Shown: piece by piece, positions 23,864-31,458 of the stretch
Layout: every line of letters begins with the position of its first letter
Numbering within the stretch: the stretch's first letter is position 1
Assembly: GCF_000455265.1 (NCBI RefSeq)
Contig: NZ_HG005145.1
Coordinates: 1 to 33,654 of the forward strand
DNA: 33,654 nt
Direction of reading: 5' to 3'
From: Paenibacillus antibioticophila
GTDB lineage: Bacteria; Bacillota; Bacilli; Paenibacillales; Paenibacillaceae
Made by a program: the position numbers and the translations under genes
Notes under the pieces: generated by a model
Seen by the model: the letters and a program-made list of their open reading frames with translations, nothing else
Told to the model about the DNA's origin: nothing
The model's database searches: none

Positions 23864-25759
23864 TTAACTTTTGTACAATTTGCTTACAGGGAAGTACTCT
23901 GCATCCACGCCATACTTGATCATGAGTCTTAGGTAATTCGCATTTGGCACAGGGCATTCTACCTGGCTCTCTTCCAGAAACTCCTGCGTATGTATACAGC
24001 TATACCGGAAAGGCTCACGGCGAAGCTCCTCCCATTCAAAGTGCAGTAAATCTCCGCCCCATTGATGAGAGCTGTCTACCTGACTGCACTCTAGCAGCCA
24101 GCTCTCGTAATCGGAATCAGACAGCACCTCAATAGGATATCCGCAGCTTCTCAAGCTTTCTACGAGTTCTATCATCGATATCTGAACCGGATTACACAGG
24201 TGAAACAGATGGCCCGCCGTGTCTCGCCGCATAGCCAAAGCAGTAATGGCCCGAGCCGCATAGCTTACCGGAGTCAGATCCAACAGATGATCAAGCTCCG
24301 GGGCCTTGCCCTGTACAATAATCATTCGCAGCATTCTGTACAGGAGGCTGTTATTCACGTTTTGCGGAAATGCGCCCGTCTCGGCATCCCCCGATAAGTG
24401 GCCGAGCCGATAAATCGTAACAGGGATTTCCTCCTGCTCGCAAGCTTCAATTAACATGCGCTCTGCCCGAAGCTGGCTGTCATAATAAGGATGGTCCAGC
24501 TTTGTGCTCTTGGTCTGGCCCGCTTCATGCATACCTGTAGTCAATTCTCGTTCCGCCAACCCTTCAGGCACACCCATCGAGGACAGGTAGTGAACCCGGA
24601 CATTTCTTCCGCGAGCCCAGGATAGCAGATGCTCTGTGCTAGTAACATTCACCCGGTTGTAATACTCGGGATCATCCGCATAGCACTCCTGAATGCCGCA
24701 AATGATCATGGAATCGATCCGCATCGACACACGCTCCGTCAGACAGCTGTTCAAGCCCAGCTGCGGCCGTTCCAAATCTCCCTTGACGGCAATCACTCTC
24801 CCGAGCAGCTCCGATATGATATCTGCGCCGAAAAACTGCATCATAACCCTTGCAATTCTTGCATACGGATCATCGTCTTCTTCAGATCGGACAAGGCAAT
24901 AAATCTTGGCCTGGGTTGTTCTGAGCAGCTCACGCAATACCGAAGCACCCAGATAACCCGTTGCCCCGGTCAGCAGGATATATTTCTGTTTGCAGCTTGC
25001 CGCTCTTTTGCGCATCACCGGACTGCCGAATTCAGCGGGGTTCTCTGTCAGCCCGATCATTTGAGCTTCCGAGTTTCTGACCCGCTGAACCTGCCCCTTA
25101 CATTCCATCTCTTCTTCGATGACTAAAGGGATCCCTCCAATAGTTACCCTGGAATCATACATTGCGGCCTTGACAATACATCCGAAAAAGGAAGCAAATC
25201 TGTGGATGGTGCTCGGCTTGAAGAGCTGCTTCCGATAAGAAACCTGCAGCGTCCACTCTCCTCCATTCAGGGGCTCCACATCCCAGTTCAGACAACTGGA
25301 CTGGCAGGTGTGGTCCCTGCCGAAGATCGTATGGACCAATCCGGTGCAGCCAACCGCTTCTTCAATTTCCTCCAGTGGAAGGGCCGCAAAATCTAGCGCC
25401 TCTTGCTTATTAAGCAGCGACTGGTACAATTCCATGAAGCTCATCGAGGCATCGCACCGGATTCGCAGAGGAAGGACATAACCCTTCTCATGCTTTACAC
25501 CGACAATCCGCCATGCTTTGCCGCTCATTCGGTACAAAAATATATAGTAACAAGTGAGCATCCAGAGTCTGCTGTCAAACGTCTTTAATTCTCTGGAAAG
25601 ATATGTTTGATCGAGTTCAAGCGGATATTGGATTTGCTGCATATCCCTTCTGGAATCATCTCGAGGGTAATCCGTGTACAAATCCAGCCCGGACATCGGG
25701 GGTTGCAAATCATACAGCCAATAATCCCGAATGATCCGATCCATCAATAAGATACCCAC
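23864..25759 (-). CDS. NRPS-like didomain: degenerate condensation-like domain fused to thioester reductase
   Basis: A protein of about 631 residues. Residues about 5-215 resemble the C-terminal half of an NRPS condensation domain: DYWLYDLQPPMSGLDLYTDY, FLYRMSGKAWRIVG, LPLRIRCDASMSFMELYQSL, SCLNWDVEPLNGGEW. The HHxxxDG half is absent. From about 258 a terminal reductase domain of the SDR type begins: ILLTGATGYLGASVLRELLR, YCLVRSEEDDDP, VKGDLERPQLGL, NVTSTEHLLSWARG, HYLSSMGVPEG, IYRLGHLSGDAETGAFPQNV. No adenylation or carrier domain is present. The SDR YxxxK site reads YYDSQ (425-429), lacking Lys. The start is uncertain: GTG 25759 (AGGAG 10 nt upstream) or ATG 25744. It is inserted between spoIIE and yabS and sits behind a c-di-GMP riboswitch. 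Activity may be lost or changed. Confidence 0.82.
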   Translation of the reverse strand: MGILLMDRIIRDYWLYDLQPPMSGLDLYTDYPRDDSRRDMQQIQYPLELDQTYLSRELKTFDSRLWMLTCYYIFLYRMSGKAWRIVGVKHEKGYVLPLRIRCDASMSFMELYQSLLNKQEALDFAALPLEEIEEAVGCTGLVHTIFGRDHTCQSSCLNWDVEPLNGGEWTLQVSYRKQLFKPSTIHRFASFFGCIVKAAMYDSRVTIGGIPLVIEEEMECKGQVQRVRNSEAQMIGLTENPAEFGSPVMRKRAASCKQKYILLTGATGYLGASVLRELLRTTQAKIYCLVRSEEDDDPYARIARVMMQFFGADIISELLGRVIAVKGDLERPQLGLNSCLTERVSMRIDSMIICGIQECYADDPEYYNRVNVTSTEHLLSWARGRNVRVHYLSSMGVPEGLAERELTTGMHEAGQTKSTKLDHPYYDSQLRAERMLIEACEQEEIPVTIYRLGHLSGDAETGAFPQNVNNSLLYRMLRMIIVQGKAPELDHLLDLTPVSYAARAITALAMRRDTAGHLFHLCNPVQISMIELVESLRSCGYPIEVLSDSDYESWLLECSQVDSSHQWGGDLLHFEWEELRREPFRYSCIHTQEFLEESQVECPVPNANYLRLMIKYGVDAEYFPVSKLYKS

Positions 25760-25805
25760 TTCAACTTCACTCCTGTTTCTTTGTAGAATTGATCTGTGAA
25801 TAGAC

Positions 25806-25854
25806 AAAAAAAAGCAACCTATTAAAATGCACAGACTGCTGCACTATAGGTTAC
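25806..25854 (-). terminator. Riboswitch expression-platform terminator
   Basis: On the minus strand GTAACCTAT ... ATAGGTTGC forms the outer stem, a small TGCA/TGCA hairpin sits inside, and eight U follow at 25813-25806. It lies between the c-di-GMP aptamer and the NRPS-like gene, in the position of a transcriptional expression platform. Confidence 0.85.
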
Positions 25855-25865
25855 CAAAGAAATAT

Positions 25866-25948
25866 GGGCAACTGGCTGACATTTCCTCTACAGATTGGAG
25901 GAAGTAGTCCCTATAGCTTTGCGTCACTACCTTTCGATAGTTTTGCCG
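25866..25948 (-). ncRNA. Cyclic-di-GMP-I (GEMM-I) riboswitch aptamer
   Basis: The minus-strand RNA reads GGCAAAACUAUCGAAAGGUA then GUGACGCAAAGCUAUAGGGA. These are the hallmark GGCAAA, a stem capped by a GAAA tetraloop (CUAUC/GGUAG) and the invariant GACGCAAAGC. A second hairpin UUCCUC/GAGGAA follows, then GUCAGCCAGUUGCC, matching the GEMM tetraloop-receptor and 3' strand. By alignment to Vc2 the ligand-contacting G20 is G (25947); A here would suggest a cGAMP-type switch. A terminator follows 12 nt later and then the NRPS-like gene, so transcription of that gene should respond to c-di-GMP. Confidence 0.92.
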
Positions 25949-25950
25949 AA

Positions 25951-26003
25951 TAGAGGTTGTTCAAAAAGGTGCTGAAAAGTCGGTTTTTTTGAACTCGCAC
26001 TAA
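25951..26003. repeat. Dispersed intergenic repeat, copy C (in riboswitch leader)
   Basis: On the minus strand AGTGCGAGTTCAAAAAAACC, then GACTTTTCAGCACC, then TTTTTGAACAACCTCTA. It has the same ends as copy A and the same interior as the right end of 28686-28872. It fills the leader between the predicted transcription start (about 26007) and the aptamer. Confidence 0.8.
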
Positions 26004-26013
26004 TAAATATGCA

Positions 26014-26042
26014 ATTATATGAGTAATTTTACTTTCCTTCAA
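26014..26042 (-). promoter_or_regulatory. Promoter of the riboswitch-controlled NRPS-like gene
   Basis: On the minus strand TTGAAG (26037-26042), 17 nt and a perfect -10 TATAAT (26014-26019), about 60 nt upstream of the aptamer. This gives the gene its own transcript independent of spoIIE. Confidence 0.72.
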
Positions 26043-26160
26043 ATTAACAAAATTAATTTTAACATGTTTATGTCATGAAATCTATGAAATTTTCCCTATT
26101 TTAGCTACATATTTCCTATGCCATTCGACCTATCGACTTGCAATACCCTCAACCATGTAC

Positions 26161-28659
26161 CTAACTTACGGTTCTTGGACGTTCCAGACGGGTAACACCC
26201 GGAATATGCAACGTGGACCATTGCGGTAAATAATGATCAATTCGAGCTACCGCTACCGTCATATCATCCTGAATCACATTACTCTGATAACGGATCACAG
26301 CCTCCAACAAGCAATCGGCAATCTCTTGGGGATCCTCCGATTGAATCTCCTGAATGAGGCGCTTGATCCACAGCTCTTTATTCACGGCGTATCCGGGAGC
26401 ATCATAGATGCCGTCCGTCATCATCACCAGCGTATCGCCGGGATACAGCTGTACGGTTACCAAGTCAATCTCGATTTCCTGTACAATCCCTATCGGCAGA
26501 TTGCTGGCCATGACCGGAATGACCTCCTGCCCTCGTTTAATAAAGCTGGGAGACGAGCCTATTTTCAGAAAAGTAGTCCGGGCCGAGTATTCGTCAATCA
26601 GCGCCATATCGACCGTAGCATAGATTTCATCCGGGGAACGAAGCATCAGAACCGAATTAACGGACTTGATAGCAAGTGTCTCGTCCATTCCAGACTGGAG
26701 CAATTGCTCAAGAATGCTCAAGGCCGTGCTGCTCTCCTGTCTGGCCCGCTCGCCATTTCCCATCCCGTCACTGAGCGCTACCGCGTAAGTTCCGTTGCCC
26801 AATTCAACCGTACTGACGCTATCGCCGGACAGCAGATCTCCGCCCTTCGCCGTACCCGCTACACCGGTCGTGATCTCATAGGATTTGGCTGATCCAAACG
26901 TTACGGTGGCTAGACCCTCCCTGCCTCCATGCATCGTCTCGCCTATGACAGCAATGTGCTCCTCCAAAATATCCGAGAGCAAGGGGGCGATCATTTTGCG
27001 GCATTCATCGAATCCCCGGGTATAGGCATGGACAATCTCGATTTCAACATTTCCGTGGTCCAGATTCACTATATCGATGCTATGAATGGAAAGCCCCATC
27101 TTCTCCAGCGCCTCCCGAATCTGCTCCTCTTGCTTGTACATCGCTTGCCCTTCGCGTTGAATCTCCTTGGCCAGATCCTCCATGACCTGTGATACTCCTG
27201 ACAATTGCTCCGCGACAAGCAAACGGCTATCGTATATTTGCCGTTTCCAGTGCATATCATGTTCATACAAGCTGTATTCACGCTTCATGACACCGAGCAC
27301 CTGCTCGCTCTTGGTGCACAGTCGGTTCCATCTGGCAGGCAGCTGCTCTTTGGTAATGCCGGGGTTTTCCTCCACCGCCGACATCATCTCCGTCATAAGC
27401 TTATAAGTTTGATAGAAATTCCCGTCCCAGCAGGTTTTTCGACGGAAGCAGGTGGAACAAGCACCCTCGGTGACCGCCGTCATAAAATGGTCGACCTCTT
27501 CGCTGCGCTTGGCGATCTCACCCGAGCTAGCCATCTGGCCGAAGCTGCGCGACAGCTGCTTGAAGACCTCTGAAAATTGAGTAACCCGGCCGGCCGTGAC
27601 CTCCCGCATCCGCTTGGCATACTCATGCTGGCTCTTCGTATGATCCTGGGTTCCGGGAATGTATTTGGCGATAGAACTGATCACACTCTTCGGCGTCACC
27701 ATAAAGAACAGCACCGCGACACAGGTCTCCCAGGTCGAGGCCATCACTTCATCAGGCCCGTTCAGATAGATCGACAGAATCGAGGAGCCTAACAGCATCC
27801 CCAGACCGACAGCCCACTTCCTGCCCTCGCGCAGCATTCCCGCAAGCATTCCGGAGAAAGCCAAAAGACTCATTTGATAGAGTGCTGCGGTATCAGCCAG
27901 ACTTAGAATCAAGCCGGTAATAACCCCTACTGAAGCCCCCAGCGTTGCTCCGCCCACCAGGGCGAACAACAGAATCAAATAACGAGTCAGCATATGCTCA
28001 AGGGAGAGTCCGGATATTTCCCATCCGACCGATCCGGTCATCACCGACGCCAACAAGATCACAAGGCAAATGATCTCCTCCGTTCGCAGCTGGTGATTGC
28101 GCTTTCGATACGTAAAGACCGGAATGGCCTGAATGAAGACCAAGGCGAGTACAAAGCTGAGCACCGAATCCATCACTGTAATCATCAAGGCATACCATGA
28201 TAACGAAGGGCCGATTACCGCCTCAAACAGAAGCACAAGAAAGGCGCTTGTAAATACCATCATCGGAGCATAAGATACCTCGGCCCGTTCAAAGGACTCC
28301 ATGCCGCGGTGAATTAAGTAAAATACAAGCAGCTCCGCCGCAATCACGGTAGCGTGATGACCGGAGACAGCCATAGCGCCGACCGTCATAACTGCTCCCG
28401 TCATTACAGCGATATCGCGCCGCATAAACATCATGACTGCAAAAAAAGCAATAGCAAAGGGAGACAGCTCGTCCAGGATCGTCGCCTTGCCGAGCAGGAA
28501 GCTCATCAAGAGGAACAAGCCGTTCCATTTGTTTGCGGCAAACAGCCGGCTGAGCTTGTTTATAACCGGGGTCTGCCTCCACTTGTTCCAGTAAAACGCT
28601 CCTGCCTGCTCTTTCGCCTTCTTCAACCCGGGGAACGGGATGACATTCCATTTGTCCAT
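26161..28659 (-). CDS. spoIIE: Stage II sporulation protein E (PP2C-type phosphatase)
   Basis: An 832-residue membrane phosphatase that dephosphorylates SpoIIAA to activate sigma-F and helps place the polar septum. The N-terminal third carries about ten transmembrane segments, from FLLMSFLLGKATILDELSPF to WETCVAVLFFMV (about residues 45-325). A central FtsZ-interacting region with ACSTCFRRKTCWDG follows. The C-terminal PP2C domain (about 590-810) has VALSDGMGNGERARQES and LVMMTDGIYDAPG with its metal-binding aspartates. Length matches B. subtilis (827). GGCGG lies 9 nt before the ATG. A Spo0A-type promoter lies 220 nt upstream, with a repeat element between them. Confidence 0.97.
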   Translation of the reverse strand: MDKWNVIPFPGLKKAKEQAGAFYWNKWRQTPVINKLSRLFAANKWNGLFLLMSFLLGKATILDELSPFAIAFFAVMMFMRRDIAVMTGAVMTVGAMAVSGHHATVIAAELLVFYLIHRGMESFERAEVSYAPMMVFTSAFLVLLFEAVIGPSLSWYALMITVMDSVLSFVLALVFIQAIPVFTYRKRNHQLRTEEIICLVILLASVMTGSVGWEISGLSLEHMLTRYLILLFALVGGATLGASVGVITGLILSLADTAALYQMSLLAFSGMLAGMLREGRKWAVGLGMLLGSSILSIYLNGPDEVMASTWETCVAVLFFMVTPKSVISSIAKYIPGTQDHTKSQHEYAKRMREVTAGRVTQFSEVFKQLSRSFGQMASSGEIAKRSEEVDHFMTAVTEGACSTCFRRKTCWDGNFYQTYKLMTEMMSAVEENPGITKEQLPARWNRLCTKSEQVLGVMKREYSLYEHDMHWKRQIYDSRLLVAEQLSGVSQVMEDLAKEIQREGQAMYKQEEQIREALEKMGLSIHSIDIVNLDHGNVEIEIVHAYTRGFDECRKMIAPLLSDILEEHIAVIGETMHGGREGLATVTFGSAKSYEITTGVAGTAKGGDLLSGDSVSTVELGNGTYAVALSDGMGNGERARQESSTALSILEQLLQSGMDETLAIKSVNSVLMLRSPDEIYATVDMALIDEYSARTTFLKIGSSPSFIKRGQEVIPVMASNLPIGIVQEIEIDLVTVQLYPGDTLVMMTDGIYDAPGYAVNKELWIKRLIQEIQSEDPQEIADCLLEAVIRYQSNVIQDDMTVAVARIDHYLPQWSTLHIPGVTRLERPRTVS

Positions 28660-28685
28660 CTCCTGGCACCGCCTTTTATGTTTTT

Positions 28686-28872
28686 AAAGGTTGTTCAAAA
28701 AGTCATCTTTTGATCACGAAGAGTTTCAAGAGGTTGATTCAACATCGAATCTTGCGTTCATCCTAGAAGTCCGGTACTCATGTAGGGATCTCCTACACTC
28801 CGTTCCTCCTTCTTTGGATTCTCACAACCTTCTCGGTGCTGAAAAGCCGACTTTTTGAACACGCACTTTTAT
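28686..28872. repeat. MITE-like repeat element, longest copy (D/E), about 187 bp
   Basis: The plus strand begins AAAGGTTGTTCAAAAAGTCA and ends AAGCCGACTTTTTGAACACG, so the ends carry the inverted repeat GTTCAAAAAGTC/GACTTTTTGAAC. The left 36 nt are identical to copy B (21973-22008) and the right end matches copies A and C. It has no ORF of note and lies in the spoIIE leader, 7 nt downstream of the predicted transcription start. Confidence 0.7.
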
Positions 28873-28885
28873 TAAGGTATGTCCC

Positions 28886-28918
28886 ATTATAGGAGCGGTC
28901 AGGCGGAAAGTTTGTCAT
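28886..28918 (-). promoter_or_regulatory. Spo0A-type spoIIE promoter (21-bp spacer)
   Basis: On the minus strand ATGACA (28913-28918), 21 nt and a perfect TATAAT (28886-28891). The unusual 21-bp spacing is the known hallmark of Spo0A-activated sigma-A promoters such as spoIIG and spoIIE. A 0A-box-like TTTGTCATT (plus strand, 28911-28919) overlaps the -35. Confidence 0.8.
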
Positions 28919-28943
28919 TTGCCGGAGTACAAGCCTTAGAAAT

Positions 28944-28953
28944 TTCCGACAAA
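28944..28953 (-). promoter_or_regulatory. Upstream Spo0A box (0A box)
   Basis: The minus strand reads TTTGTCGGAA, one change from the 0A-box core TTTGTCGAA. It lies about 65-75 nt upstream of the predicted spoIIE start, consistent with activator sites in this promoter class. Confidence 0.65.
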
Positions 28954-29176
28954 TTGAGAGCGGGCTACGAAACATCGCGAACCCATGCCTCTCATACAGC
29001 TTCACGATACGAAGCGTGCTTATGTTCGTAATAACACTTGGATAGGAAAGCCTGTTTGCTTGTCATATTCCTTGTGGATTACCATGGATTGCGTTGGAAC
29101 CTGTCGGCTCCGGCAAGAAGACGACAAAATAAGTTTTTATGTGAAAATTATAGCTTGTTGATGTCGCGAAGCACGC

Positions 29177-29204
29177 AAAAAACCGCAGGCATAACTGCCT
29201 GCGG
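29177..29204 (-). terminator. Intrinsic terminator of yabR
   Basis: CCGCAGGCA and TGCCTGCGG form a perfect 9-bp stem with a 4-nt loop, followed on the minus strand by six U. It lies 20 nt after the yabR stop codon. Between it and the spoIIE promoter (about 28955-29176) I see no gene. Confidence 0.92.
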
Positions 29205-29222
29205 TAGTTCTTTATCATGAAT

Positions 29223-29705
29223 TTACATGCGTTTGGCTCCGCGTCCTCCGCGTTTGCCTTCCGTGTTCTTCTTCAACGACGAGATACGTTCCTCGCTGTC
29301 CTTAAGGAAACGGGAAACTTTATCTTCAAAAGAAGCTTTGTTCGCTTGCGGCTTGAAAGGACGTCCTCCGCGATCCCGGTTAAATCCTCCACCCGGACGG
29401 TCACCATCACGGCCACCACCACTTGGACGGTCGCTGCGCGGCGCACGAGGCGGTCTAGCCTCTACCGGCTTATCAACGGCTTGCTTAATGGAAAGTCCGA
29501 TCTTGCCGTCCTTGTCGACATTGATTACCTTCACCGTAACCATATCGCCAATCTTCAGATGATCATTGACATCCTTTACGTAATTGTCAGCGATCTCTGA
29601 AATATGAACGAGACCCGTGACACCTCCTGACAGATCCACAAATGCTCCGAAATGCGTGATGCCTGTCACTTTTCCCTCTAACTTGGTGCCCACTTCTATT
29701 GACAT
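29223..29705 (-). CDS. yabR: S1-domain RNA-binding protein (YabR-like)
   Basis: A 160-residue protein with one N-terminal S1/OB domain (residues 1-75: GTKLEGKVTGITHFGAFVDL, GLVHISEIADNYVKDV, GKIGLSIKQA). It is followed by a basic Arg/Gly/Pro-rich low-complexity tail (about 80-125) and a short helix with another basic end. General RNA or ribosome binding is likely; the exact role is unknown. The ATG at 29705 matches the B. subtilis start MSIEVG, although GGAGG is 13 nt away. The longer frame upstream is not supported. Confidence 0.9.
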   Translation of the reverse strand: MSIEVGTKLEGKVTGITHFGAFVDLSGGVTGLVHISEIADNYVKDVNDHLKIGDMVTVKVINVDKDGKIGLSIKQAVDKPVEARPPRAPRSDRPSGGGRDGDRPGGGFNRDRGGRPFKPQANKASFEDKVSRFLKDSEERISSLKKNTEGKRGGRGAKRM

Positions 29706-29770
29706 AAAATAAAATGATCCTCCCTTAAAAATATACAGCAAGGCCACGAAATCATGACTGCGGTGATTTG

Positions 29771-29799
29771 ATTATACATAATGACTGAAACAAGGTCAA
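29771..29799 (-). promoter_or_regulatory. yabR promoter (sigma-A)
   Basis: On the minus strand TTGACC (29794-29799), 17 nt and TATAAT (29771-29776), about 65 nt before the yabR ATG. Confidence 0.8.
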
Positions 29800-29821
29800 C
29801 AGCCGTATATCCCGCTTGGTG

Positions 29822-30166
29822 TCAATCATTTCCCCCATTTTGTCCGGAGATTCGCACCGGAATTTCACCAGGTTTATAAAGTCCATATTTCTTCATCGCT
29901 ATCTGGCCGATATATTCGGGGTCCTTGAGCCGATTAAGCTCATATTTTAATTGAACAAGCACTTGTTCATTTTCTGATTTTACCGTCATCCGTTCCGCTA
30001 ATTGACTGGCTTTGACGCCAATTTCGCCGGATTGATCCATATAAGTATAGCCTGCCCAACCGATAAAGAGCGCCATAAAGGTCATCCACAAACGGATACG
30101 TCGACGAGCGCCGGCTGACTTAACGGGAGCTTGTTTCTTGGAATTGACTGTCGTGTTCTCCCTCAC
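29822..30166 (-). CDS. divIC: Cell division protein DivIC (FtsB family)
   Basis: A 114-residue bitopic membrane protein of the divisome, partner of FtsL and DivIB. A basic cytoplasmic N-terminus (ARRRIRL) precedes one transmembrane helix (WMTFMALFIGWAGYTYM, about 27-43). An extracellular coiled coil follows (about 50-85), then the conserved DPEYIGQIAMKKYGLYKPGE. GTG at 30166 is preferred: AAAGGAGG lies 8 nt upstream, whereas the GTG three codons earlier overlaps it. It follows yabQ, as in B. subtilis. Confidence 0.93.
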   Translation of the reverse strand: MRENTTVNSKKQAPVKSAGARRRIRLWMTFMALFIGWAGYTYMDQSGEIGVKASQLAERMTVKSENEQVLVQLKYELNRLKDPEYIGQIAMKKYGLYKPGEIPVRISGQNGGND

Positions 30167-30184
30167 CGGGCCCACCTCCTTTAT

Positions 30185-30760
30185 TCACTCTTGATCCTTG
30201 CCACGCCATTGTCTCCATAATTTTACCACATATTCCCTTGACTTGCGAAGCCTGTCCGGTATATGCAGCGCATTTAAGATAGGACGGAAAGCCCAGGCAA
30301 GCAGTTTCCAAATTGGGAACAGCGTAACTCTTCCCAGAAAAATGATTAGAATCCAGAGAAATCCGAGCAAGAGTCTAAAACCCTTCCAAAGCCACTTGAT
30401 CGGAACAACGAGGATCAAATAAATCAATCTGACACTAAATCTATATATCCTCTGGACTATACGAATTAAATTTACCACAAAACGCTCGGTCAAAACACTC
30501 AGAAACAAAAAATGAATCCATACTCCTAGAAATAGTCCTAAAAACACATAAAAACGGAGCTCTCCGTGATTCACATGGTACAGCATCCGGAACACAAACA
30601 GCGCGGAGGCCATCCAATAAAACAAATCGAGCAGATGTACACTCCAGCGAGGAAAGCGAAGCTGACCCGATACTACGCGGTAGCTGTCAAAGGCAATCCC
30701 CATGAGCGTTCCGGAAGCCAGCATCCATACCAGGGTCAACCATTGTGTCTGCAGGTTCAT
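30185..30760 (-). CDS. yabQ: Spore cortex protein YabQ
   Basis: A 191-residue membrane protein required for spore cortex formation in B. subtilis. Several hydrophobic segments are visible: LTLVWMLASGTLMGIAF (8-25), LLDLFYWMASALFVFRML (43-60), FYVFLGLFLGVWIHFLFL (70-87) and LLLGFLWILIIFLGRVTL (about 128-147). A basic C-terminus follows (LRKSREYVVKLWRQWRGKDQ). Its ATG overlaps the yabP stop codon by 4 nt. Confidence 0.9.
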   Translation of the reverse strand: MNLQTQWLTLVWMLASGTLMGIAFDSYRVVSGQLRFPRWSVHLLDLFYWMASALFVFRMLYHVNHGELRFYVFLGLFLGVWIHFLFLSVLTERFVVNLIRIVQRIYRFSVRLIYLILVVPIKWLWKGFRLLLGFLWILIIFLGRVTLFPIWKLLAWAFRPILNALHIPDRLRKSREYVVKLWRQWRGKDQE

Positions 30761-31038
30761 CGGAAGAGCTTGCCAAGGAAGCCCTTGCCTGACGGATTAG
30801 CGCCCGGCTCCAAGTAGGACAAGGAGTTAACCTGACCTTCGATGCTGACAAGGCCTTGCTCCAGATTCAGATTCTTGATATGTAAATTATGACCGCGAAT
30901 CGTTAAATGCCCCAGCTCCGTTTGAAGCAAAAATTCCTCGCTGTCAAAGCTCTCCACGTTCAGGACTCCCGAGATCTCCAGCAGCTTCCTGTTCAGTAAA
31001 TGCAGCTCCTGACGCTTTCCCTTTCCCTGTTCGACCAT
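30757..31038 (-). CDS. yabP: Spore coat/cortex morphogenesis protein YabP
   Basis: A 93-residue YabP-family protein: LLNRKLLEISGVLNVESFDS, LLQTELGHLTIRGHNLHIKN and LEQGLVSIEGQVNSLSYLE, the repeated beta-strand signature of the YabP/YqfC family. It is needed for normal spore coat assembly in B. subtilis. It precedes yabQ with a 4-nt overlap. The preceding terminator (31127-31163) implies a separate promoter, possibly sigma-E, which I could not identify with confidence. Confidence 0.92.
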   Translation of the reverse strand: MVEQGKGKRQELHLLNRKLLEISGVLNVESFDSEEFLLQTELGHLTIRGHNLHIKNLNLEQGLVSIEGQVNSLSYLEPGANPSGKGFLGKLFR

Positions 31039-31126
31039 GGCATGTACCCCTCCTTCTTAACACTAGCTTATGGGAGGGGCTTCTTCTTTAGAACCGCCGC
31101 TGAACCTGTTCTGCCGGATTCCGAAT

Positions 31127-31163
31127 AAAAAAAGAGCATGTCCCAAATCATTGGAACATGCTC
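31127..31163 (-). terminator. Intrinsic terminator after rqcP
   Basis: On the minus strand GAGCATGTTCC and GGGACATGCTC form an 11-bp stem with G-U pairs, followed by seven U. It lies 14 nt after the rqcP stop codon. Confidence 0.92.
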
Positions 31164-31176
31164 TCATGCCGCCCGC

Positions 31177-31458
31177 CTAATTCCAGTCGAAACCGGAATC
31201 CTTGGCGATCGGCTCTTCCTTGACCAAGGTATACATGGTTGCAGCCTCGTCCTTGCGAGTGGTCTCTGCCAGACGCTCGACGCGTACCGTAACCAGCTTT
31301 TGGCCGAATTGAACGGTAATCTCATCGCCAACCTTAACAGCAGAACTCGGTTTGGATTCACGCCCGTTGACGAGGACTCTTCCTTGCTCGGAGACATCCT
31401 TCGCTACGGTACGCCGCTTAATTAACCGGGACACCTTCAGGAATTTATCAAGACGCAT
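31177..31458 (-). CDS. rqcP: S4-domain RNA-binding protein RqcP (YabO/HslR-like)
   Basis: A 93-residue S4 protein: MRLDKFLKVSRLIKRRTVAK, then GRVLVNGRESKPSSAVKVGD, the complete S4 fold (1-55), plus a short acidic tail. In Firmicutes this protein (YabO, renamed RqcP) binds the large ribosomal subunit with RqcH during C-terminal tailing of stalled nascent chains. Its ATG overlaps the hup stop as TAATG, indicating translational coupling. Confidence 0.92.
   Translation of the reverse strand: MRLDKFLKVSRLIKRRTVAKDVSEQGRVLVNGRESKPSSAVKVGDEITVQFGQKLVTVRVERLAETTRKDEAATMYTLVKEEPIAKDSGFDWN

Noticed and set aside
25760..25807. An upstream TTG start at 25807 for the NRPS-like gene
   Set aside because: That codon lies inside the U-tract of the riboswitch terminator and has no ribosome site; the start must be further downstream.
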